NCBI GenBank assembly: GCA_036925085.1
Contig: JAUPFP010000009.1
Span: 1,904,001 to 1,968,000 of the forward strand
Source of the DNA: Brachycybe producta
Taxonomy: Eukaryota; Arthropoda; Diplopoda; Playtdesmida; Andrognathidae
Length of the DNA stretch: 64,000 bases
Direction of reading: 5' to 3'
Shown here piece by piece: positions 56,489-64,000 of this stretch. The notes beneath the pieces are model-generated. The model did no database searches. It worked only from the letters and a program-made list of their open reading frames with translations, and was not told where the DNA came from. The stretch's first letter is position 1. Each line of letters opens with the position of its first letter. A program made the translations under genes and the position numbers.

Positions 56489-57327
56489 TTTAAATTGAAA
56501 TAAATTCCGACGTGCTTAAACGTTTTTTTCCTTGTTTGTACAGCGTTATACACAGACAAAGGTTAACATATATAAAATAATATAAATTATATAATATTTT
56601 TTAAAAAAAAATGAAAGATGTCAGCTTTAAATGGGCATCGTTGGCCGATTATTTTTCTACAAAAATCAGTAAAAAAAAATAACCTGCAATATTATAGTAG
56701 GCCTATCCATCAAGCCCTAAAAAATTTATAGCTTTTGTTATCAGGCAATATGCAAAAATTAATATTACTCACATGATCTCTCTCAAACTCAAAATATATT
56801 TTCTAACTCAAAACTTAAACAAATATAATCAATAATTATGGCAAATTTTCAAAGCAAATATAATTTCCCCCCTTTTTTTTAAAAAAAACCATAATTGTCC
56901 TTTCTTATCAGACAGTCACAAATTATGCAAAGAGTGATTAATAATACGACATAATAAGACCCTTATTTGCATCGTAGGAGGTCCACCCACTCCTAATTCC
57001 ATCCCCCACCCACCCTGCTTATTACATTCCTTTTGTTTGCACTTTTATAATACTGTATACTAGTCTCATGATGTCTCGCGCCCACCCACGCATCCATGTA
57101 ATAAATAAGCAAACAATGAGAGAAAATATTAAGGCACATGTTAATTGGTGTCGTATTTCATGGTTGAAATTTTTACAGACCTCAATAAGAATTTTTTTAA
57201 ACGCCACACATTTTCGTTGCTTGAAATAAGTGATGCTCAACTATAGGCCTAATTTTTTTTTAGTTTATAATTATTTAAGGAAAGACACTTTTTCAAATAA
57301 ATAGTTAAAACTAGAGGTGGGACGTAC
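56489..57327. other. No gene seen
   Basis: AT-rich unique DNA; a GCCTA motif is repeated sparsely. Confidence 0.4.
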
Positions 57328-57359
57328 GGAGCCCTGTAAAGGACATGCGAGATTTTTTT

Positions 57360-57550
57360 TAAATGTCGACTTTTTCTAAAATCTCGACTTTTTCTAGAAT
57401 CTCGACTTTTTCTAGAATCTCGACTTTTTCTAGAATCTCGACTTTATTCTCGCCTTTTTCTAGAATCTCGACTTTATTCTCGCCTTTTTCTAAAATCTCG
57501 ACTTTATTCTCGCCTTTTTCTAAAATCTCGACTTTATTCTCGACGTGTCC
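57360..57550 (+). repeat. 18/30-bp TCTCGACTTTTTCTAGAA minisatellite
   Basis: First about five 18-bp units, then four 30-bp units with an added TTTATTCTCGCC; a higher-order unit arose inside the array. Confidence 0.93.
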
Positions 57551-57599
57551 ACTTTTTTCCCAGATTCTCGACATGTCCACTTTTAATCTTTTATAAGGG

Positions 57600-58210
57600 G
57601 GCGACTGAATAAGCGCCAAATTGAACAAACGCCAAACTGAATAAGCGCCAAATGGAACAAACGCCAAACTGAATAACCGCCAAATATTTGGCTTTTATTC
57701 AGTTTGGCGTTTCTTCCATTTGGCGCTTATTCAGTTTGGCGTGTTCCATTTGGCACTTATTCAGTTTGGCGTTTGTTCCATTTAGCGTTTATTCAGTTTG
57801 GCGTTTGCTCCATTTAGCGTTTATTCAGTTTGGCGGTTATTCAGGTTTTTTGTAAATTCTGATGGTCCAAATATTGTGAGCTTTTATAGACGTCAGACTG
57901 TGTAGATTTACAAACAGAACATGCTAACCTAACCTAACCTAACCTAACCAAACCTAACCAAACCTAACCAAACCTAACCAAACCTAACCTAACCTAACCT
58001 AACCTAACAAACAATGTGTTTATCACATTTTGGCGGTTATTCAGTTTGGCGTTTGTTCCATTTGGCTCTTATTCAGTTTGGCGTTTGTTCCATTTGGCTT
58101 TTATTCAGTTTGGCGTTTGTTCCATTTGGCGTTTATTCAGTTTGGCGTTAGTTCAGATTGGCGTTTGTTTAATTTGGCGCTTGTTCAATTTGGCGCTTGA
58201 TCAGCGTCAC
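57600..58210. repeat. TTTGGCGTTTGTTCCATTTGGCG inverted minisatellite
   Basis: Units alternate TTCAGTTTGGCG and TCCATTTGGCG. The first ~75 bp are inverted relative to the rest, forming a snap-back around TTTGGCTTTTATTC near 57685. Confidence 0.92.
57928..58012. repeat. (CCTAA)n/(CCTAACCAAA)n array
   Basis: About 17 pentamers; the middle part alternates CCTAA and CCAAA as a 10-bp unit. TTAGG is the arthropod telomere motif, but here the array sits inside a repeat element. Confidence 0.93.
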
Positions 58211-58217
58211 CTTTATA

Positions 58218-58338
58218 AGGCCATGTTAATTATGCTATGTTGCGCGTACCATACTCTAATAATTAAATTATTGCTGCTACAAGAGGGCGCTTATTTATTA
58301 GAGTATGATGCGCGCAACATGGCATAATTAACATGGCC
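58218..58338. mobile_element. 121-bp hairpin MITE
   Basis: GGCCATGTTAATTATGC … and complement …GCATAATTAACATGGCC; inner CATACTCTAATAA with TTATTAGAGTATG. Loop around TTGCTGCTACAAGAGG. Confidence 0.85.
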
Positions 58339-58452
58339 GAATAAAATAGATTTAAGTCGACATGTCGAGATTAACGTCGAAATGTCGAGATTAACGTCGA
58401 AATGTCGAGATTAAAAAAAATTTGAAAAAGTCCTCTGCAGGGCTCTATAGGG

Positions 58453-59186
58453 ACGAATCCTAAATGTTCTCGAGTCCGAATCCTAATGCAGAGCTAGTTC
58501 ATTCCGTTGCTGCTTGTACCATTTGGCACTTGCTCCATTTGGTGCTTATTCAGCGCCACCAGCAGAAATCATGGGAGAAAGTACAGGGGGGTAAACGGGA
58601 AGATAACCTAAAAATATGCAAATAAAAGCAACACTTGACAGAAAAGACAGCCACACAAACACAATATAGAGAAAATGACAGAAAAGATGGTGAGAAAAAA
58701 AAAACTTGGCATCGAGTGGAGTGGACTTGTTTACAAATCAAATAGAATCTTGGACATTGAAAAGAAGAAGGGAGAGAGAGATGGTCTGAATTGTTAAAAA
58801 TTGACACAAACGACAAAATGGCATTGGTTTAATATCTACCCCTTCCCCCCATACTCCCTACTTTGTTTTCTCTATTCTTTCTTCTTATTTCCTTTCCCTT
58901 TCGGCGTGAATCGCTTTTAAGAAATCGAATTTGTTTTCACGTTGGATCTCAGCTTCTCTGCCTCTCCCTCCCCCTCCACCACAAGAAGCATCTTTATATT
59001 ACTTTTAGATCCTTGAACCCAGGCTAACCGTACTAAAGTACCAAAGTAGTGGTCAACTCAACACTTAACAAACACATATATGTACAAAGTTAGATAATCA
59101 AGGTTATACTAAGTTACAAACTGCATTCCCTGTTAAAAAGCTGTTCTGCTCTCGGTTATCTCCACGCGACCGCAAACGACAGACAG
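58453..59186. other. No gene seen
   Basis: An FR right-end scrap near 58450-58490 (GGACGAATCCTAAATGTTCT), then unique sequence. Confidence 0.4.
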
Positions 59187-59195
59187 TCGGTGACA

Positions 59196-59399
59196 CAGGC
59201 AATTAGAAATCAAGACAAACAGAAGTTGGCTCCGCCCTTTTTATGACGACCGGCAACTTCTAATTGGTTTGTTGTGTGGTTCGACGTTGAAAAGGGCGGA
59301 GCATGTGACGTCAGACTACATAACCAACCAATTAGAAGTTGCCGGTCGTCGTAAAAAGGGCGGAGCCAACTTCTGTTTGTCCCGTTTTCTAATTGCCTG
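59196..59399. mobile_element. HP1a hairpin MITE with 9-bp duplication
   Basis: Perfect direct repeats TCGGTGACA at 59187-59195 and 59402-59410. Confidence 0.92.
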
Positions 59400-59479
59400 T
59401 ATCGGTGACAGATTAAATTGCAGTGAGGTCAGCACACACGACCGACAGTCTGTCAGATGTCCGAGGCCGACAAAATACA

Positions 59480-60068
59480 GACATGTAAAGACAGAGACAC
59501 ACTGACGTTTGCCCCGCCCTTTTATGAGCGTCAGACGAAATATCAACCAATTGGAAATTGAAAAAGGCGGAGCATGTGACGTCAGACAACATAACAAACC
59601 AATTAGAAGTTGCCAGTCCTCATAAAAGGGGCGGGGCAAACTACTGTATCTTGCTGCGCACACTTGCTTCTGACAAAATGACACAGACAAGTATGGACAG
59701 GAAAATACAGTCATTTGCCCCGCCCTTGTATACGTGTCATACCAAATATCAACCAATTAAAAATTGAAAAGGGCGTTTCAAGTGACATCAGACCAAATAA
59801 CAAACCAATTATAAGTTGCCAGTCCTCATAAAAGGGGCGGGGCAAACTACTGTATCTTGCTGCGCACACTTGCTTCTGACAAAATGACACAGACAAGTAT
59901 GGACAGGAAAATACAGTCATTTGCCCCGCCCTTTTATGAGCAACGGCAACTGTTAATTGGTTTGATACTTGGTCTGACGTCACATGCCCCGCCCTTTTCA
60001 ATTTCTAATTGATTGGTATTTGGTCTGACGCTCATAAAAGGGGCGTTGTGCTGAGCACACTTGCCTGT
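59480..60068. mobile_element. HP1b tandem array (three units)
   Basis: Three HP1b units end to end; units two and three share a 206-bp period (CTTCTGACAAAATGACACAG at 59667 and 59873). The outer right end is CTGAGCACACTTGCCTG, as at 1256-1451. Units contain AAGTTGCCAGTCCTCATAAA and GGGGCGGGGCAAACTACTGT. Confidence 0.85.
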
Positions 60069-60480
60069 CTGATTGTCTGTCATCTGCGGTCGCCCTAAAG
60101 ATGCAGCGCGCATTCGGCATTACAGATGTGACGTCCAAATGACGTAACAGGACTGCGACGTCATTTTGACGTCGTGTGATCTTCAAACCCCTTTCCACTG
60201 TAGACCCACAGGTGGCGCTCACATAAAAATCCTTAATGAGAGCACACGTCTCATAAATTGTTAATAATAAAAAAACCTTCACCGGAAATCGATGATTCCT
60301 CCGCATTGCAGAAGCCATTTAACATTATCATAATGTCATATCATGGAATTTCTAATTTGCCACAACATGCACATCATTGTCCGAATTCCCATATGTATAA
60401 ACATGTAGCCTACAATATATGCTATATTACTGCATATCTACAGCACGTGTACAGAAAAACAAAACCCTAACTAACCTTCA
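60069..60480. other. No gene seen
   Basis: TGACGTCC/GGACGTCA-like motifs near 60128-60170; no exon. Confidence 0.4.
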
Positions 60481-61860
60481 GAAGGTTGCTTTTAGTTTCT
60501 ATTGAATAAGAGCTAAATTGAATAACAAATTGATTATTTTAACTTGTCCAGTTTAGATCAAATTCAGTTTAGTTTTTAACCAGTTTAGCTCTTTTTCAGT
60601 TCGATTTTTTTTTATAAAGTTTAGCTATTGATCCATGTGGCTCATTAAATTTAGCTTTTGACCCAATTTAGCTCTTTTTTAAAGTTGGCTGTTTATCAGT
60701 TTAGAACTCATTCCGTCTTTTGTTGTACAAGTCAGAAATCTGATCAACTTTCATTTAGTTTAGTTGAATTTAGATCTAAATCGATTTAGTTCTTGACCTG
60801 TTTAGCTTTTTTTTAATTTGCTACTCACTAATTTAGCTGTTTTTCAGTTTGCTTCTTATGCCTAGTTCTCACAACCTTCATGTAGCTCAGGCTAAGGACT
60901 TAGCCTATGTATAAGGGTTGTGAGAACACACACTAGATGGTGGTCAATGTCAAATGTCAGCTTTGGTTAGGTAGAATTGGTTACCCATATGTAGCCTACA
61001 CATTATTTAGTGTGAATGCAAAACAAAGTTAACTTGATCGTACACCACCTGGTAGTCATAAATCTGAATAGAAAATGGCGTCATTCATTTTCTATTTCCA
61101 TTGTTAGATGTTTCAGTCTATTTGTTAATTTATTAAAATAATTTAAAATTATCCATTGATCTTTATTTAATAATTACTTATTTCCATAAACTCTAAATCA
61201 TCAACCTACCTACAATTAAAATATGTTGCATTTAGAGTGTGTTTAATGAAGACTCATGCAATTCAGTTTGGTTAGTATGGACAATATCAGCCATTTTCCC
61301 TCCAATTATGTATACATTATGCAGGCTATACACAGCACAATGTCCACACATAATGGCCAGTGCCAAATTTGTAAAAATGAAATAAATATGCTGTAGTGAG
61401 TGCCACCTTTAGGCAGGTCACGAAGCCCATATATAGCTGCTCACATGTGAACACAGTCGTTTAGCCAAGGCTATTTTAGCCCGAGCTACAAGAAGGTTGT
61501 GAGAACTAGGCATTAGTCAATTTAGCTTTTGGTCAGTTAGCTCTTACCAGTTTAGCTAATGTAGTTCTCACCAGTTTAGCTTTTATTCAAGTTGTCTATT
61601 CATTGTTGGCCAATTTAACTGAACATGTCCATTTTATATTTTTGTTCATTTTAGCTCTTTTGAAACTCAGTTATTGCCCAGATTCTTCTTTTCCTAAGCT
61701 TTTAGCTTTTTCAACTGATTATTTTCGGGTTTATTTCTTTGCAGTATACTTCAAGTACAAAGTAGTCTTTGTACAATTTAAACTGTTATTCCCGTTAAGC
61801 AGCTAGCTATCAGTTCAAGTTCAGCATTTTTTTTATCCAATAAAAGTGCATCTCTTGAAA
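60481..61860 (+). repeat. Degenerate TTTAGCTCTTxxTCAGTTTAG array
   Basis: Loosely repeated TCAGTTTAGCTxTT motifs on both sides of the insertion 60859-61512, indicating an old minisatellite of about 20-40 bp units. Confidence 0.7.
60859..61512. mobile_element. Harbinger-like element, TTA target site
   Basis: 654 bp; 21-bp perfect inverted ends beginning TGCCTAGTTCTCACAACCTT; flanking TTA on each side (60856-60858 and 61513-61515). TWA 3-bp duplications are typical of PIF/Harbinger (class inferred). A second internal GGGTTGTGAGAAC near 60916 could make an alternate end. No transposase. Confidence 0.85.
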
Positions 61861-62292
61861 TCCATTCAGCTACTTTTTCCTATCTGAAATTCGTCACTTT
61901 TAAGTAAAAGCCACAACACAAATTTTCCTCTCTTGAATAACTTTTAACCAAAAAGACCTTTTCTGTAATCCTATTCTCTAATCTGATTAACATCGAATTA
62001 ACTCCTTTTCGTTAGTTTTTACAGCTCCTTAAAAAAATCGAAACAAGTGTACATAATATAATCTAAAATGTAGAACATATGTGGCTGACTTTCAAGCTCC
62101 ATTAAATACATTAAATGGTGTCCAACAAATGGCCCACACACACAAGTGATATTCACAGTCTAAATGTAAAAAGAAAAAGTGGCCCCCTCCTATCTTTGGC
62201 CACCCATCAATTTGCATCATTATGATCTTAACTACACTGTAGGCTTATCAAACATAAGCAAATGGCAGCCATAAAATGCAGAATGAACACAG

Positions 62293-62334
<42 letters not shown>

Positions 62335-62460
62335 TAATGGGGGTTTATTATCTCTTACTGTTTTTGACCGCAATATAATATATAGACAGCATTTTTCAAC
62401 ACCATACGGAAATGTCACACTGAATAGGCCTATCAATGAAGTCAGCCATTTTGGTTCCTG
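61861..62460. other. No gene seen; (GA)n
   Basis: (GA)n at 62297-62331; otherwise unique. Confidence 0.4.
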
Positions 62461-62471
62461 TACAAAAATTA

Positions 62472-62675
62472 CAGGCAAATAGAAAACGGGATGATCAAAA
62501 GTTGACTCCGCCCTTGTTATGACGACCGTCAACTTCTAATTGGTTAGTTATGTAGTCTGCCGTCACATGCTCCGCCCTTTTTGACGTCGAACCACACAAC
62601 AAACCAATTAGAAGTTGCCATTCGTTATAAAAAGGGTGGAACCAACTTCTGTTCATGCCGTTTTCTAATTGCCTG
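62472..62675. mobile_element. HP1a hairpin MITE with 11-bp duplication
   Basis: Perfect direct repeats TACAAAAATTA at 62461-62471 and 62676-62686, extendable by CA. Confidence 0.93.
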
Positions 62676-62834
62676 TACAAAAATTACATAATTAGATTTT
62701 TTTTCATTCCACAATTTTTATTAAGTATTTTTTTTGCGTCACAAAATCATCAAATTCCTACGAAAATAGTGATTTTCTCGTGAGAGAATACAAAAAAAAC
62801 TGTAAACTGAAATTATATCCAATTTTGTTTGGAT

Positions 62835-63213
62835 TTTTTTTTTCAAGAATTCGAATTTCAAAGATTTTCGAGGATTCGAATACTCGAATCCCGCGAACCT
62901 TGAAAAATATTCGGGGTTCGAAAACTCGAATCTTCGCGCTTTTTTCGTCTCTTTCCCTTAAAAAAACCTTAAAAAAACTGTTCAAAACTTTGGTAAAATT
63001 AGTTTTAACTCCATTGTCGTCTCAATAGAAGCATTCAGTAACAAAAAAACCGGCGATTGTTGCAATTTCGGTGTTGTACCCGGATCACCAATATCATCAC
63101 CTTGTCACCTGAGTGCCTGAGTTAATAATTTAATATTATTATTTCATTTATTCGAGAACCTTTTAGGATTCGGATTCGAGAAAATTTAGGATTAGTCCCA
63201 ACGCTACAAAAAA
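62835..63213 (+). mobile_element. FR element, deleted
   Basis: Left end degenerate (AAGAATTCGAATTTCAAAGA), inner blocks present, and the AATAATATAGG block deleted. Ends GGATTAGTCCCAACGCT. Confidence 0.8.
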
Positions 63214-63351
63214 GCTTTAAAATGCTATTTTCTCAGTAAATTCTCCCATTTTGAAAGGGATAATTTCATTTTAAAACATGTGACCAACATAGAACCAAAA
63301 TGGAACTCAATTATGTGTGAAAGAAATCCAAAAAAAAATCCTATATTTACA

Positions 63352-63555
63352 CAGGCAATTAGAAATCGAGACATACAAAAGTTGGCTCCGCCCTTTTTAT
63401 GACGACCGGCAACTTCTAATTGGTTGGTTATGTAGTCTGACGTCACATGCTCCGCCCTTTTCAACGTCAGACTACATAACCAACCAATTAGAAGTTGCCG
63501 TTCGTCATAAAAAGGGCGGAGCCAACTTCTGTATGTCCCGATTTCTAATTGCATG
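63352..63555. mobile_element. HP1a hairpin MITE
   Basis: Like 24789-24992, the loop is a perfect palindrome (both inner arms ACATAACCAACCAATTAG). Flanks TATATTTACA (63342-63351) and TATATTAACA (63556-63565) match at 9 of 10. Confidence 0.9.
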
Positions 63556-63974
63556 TATATTAACACACAAAAAAAACAAATCACAAACTTTAGACCCTAT
63601 GTATTAATCATTTTAATTCCTTGATATAAATTTTATGATATTTTTTTGTACATAAATTTATTTTGCAAACATTTTCTTTTTTTTTTAAAAAAAAATGGGG
63701 TCATCTTTCAGAAAAGGAACGGGAGTGAAATAACTAATAAATTTCATCCTCTTTTTCTGAAATTAAATCTATTCTAAACATGTTATTAGGTCAAATGTCT
63801 GATTCAGCAAACAAATTCTCATTTTTTTTAAATATGGACATAAATTAAAAATTTCACTGATAAATACCAAGATAAATAAATATACAGAGGTAACTCAACT
63901 AAGAGCTTTTCCTATGGAGCATTTCGTGCCAAAACTGACTGGTGCCTCATAGATGGCGCAAACTGTACTTAAGA
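63556..63974. other. No gene seen
   Basis: AT-rich unique DNA. Confidence 0.4.
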
Positions 63975-64000
63975 CAGGGAATTAGAAATAGTGACAAACA
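63975..64000 (+). mobile_element. HP1a left end, cut by window edge
   Basis: CAGGGAATTAGAAATAGTGA continues to the last base of the window. Confidence 0.75.

Larger units (their letters stand above)
57333..58452. mobile_element. Composite TIR element packed with minisatellites
   Basis: Ends GGAGCCCTGTAAAGGAC and (complement) AGAGCCCTGCAGAGGAC. Subterminal TCTCGAC-rich sequence lies at both sides (57360-57550 and 58360-58410, inverted). The interior holds the arrays at 57600-58210 and the hairpin at 58218-58338. The GAGCCCTG ends recall the motif in the 12083 and 51778 elements. Confidence 0.6.

Noticed and set aside
57928..58012. Telomere or chromosome end
   Set aside because: Only about 85 bp, degenerate, flanked on both sides by ordinary repeat sequence.
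320..63555. CRISPR-like array of evenly repeated palindromes
   Set aside because: HP1 units are about 200 bp, irregularly spaced over 64 kb and in eukaryotic context, with target-site duplications; they are transposons.

Overview
The window is AT-rich, repeat-saturated nuclear DNA of a multicellular animal, probably an invertebrate. It has no bacterial-type gene organisation, no long uninterrupted host gene and a dense load of microsatellites, minisatellites and short inverted-repeat transposons. Short CCTAA-type arrays and mariner/hAT/Harbinger-like ends hint at an arthropod or another marine invertebrate. That placement is a guess, because no diagnostic gene was found. A 100-base assembly gap lies at 7861-7960.

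The dominant feature is a family of about 26 hairpin MITEs (called HP1 here). Each is roughly 130-205 bp and shares a conserved core: two inverted GGGCGG/TATAAAA-like arms, CCAAT boxes and a TGACGTCA or TGACG motif. The outer ends differ between subtypes (1a, 1b). Many copies are flanked by unusually long, variable direct duplications of 8-14 bp. In one place an HP1a copy sits inside the arm of an HP1b copy with a perfect 10-bp duplication, which proves insertion.

Other recurrent families: HP2 (about 740-830 bp fold-back elements with TTAA ends), FR (about 370-650 bp TTCGAATC-rich elements, one swollen by a 43-bp minisatellite), GC4 (about 240-300 bp, ends related to GGGCTCGGAT), and several single-copy palindromes. 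Well-delimited class II elements with target-site duplications are a hAT-type element at 38365-39258 (8-bp ACTGAAAT), a hAT-type element at 55471-55914 (8-bp CTTTAGAG, carrying the C-terminal tail of a ZBED5/GTF2IRD2-like transposase), a Harbinger-like element at 60859-61512 (TTA), and two mariner-like elements (TA). A broken hAT transposase fragment lies at 12631-13020.

Possible host coding sequence is sparse and all on the minus strand. There is a convincing 135-codon serine-rich first exon at 31724-32128, a 28-codon candidate first exon at 51153-51236, a weak 46-bp internal exon at 29323-29368, and an orphan 39-codon terminal exon at 40087-40208. The two first exons both end in phase 0 with good GT donors and both have a TGACCAwTGTCyA motif just upstream. 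They could therefore be alternative starts of one minus-strand gene whose other exons lie mostly outside the window; this is inference. Everything else is intergenic or intronic repeat DNA.
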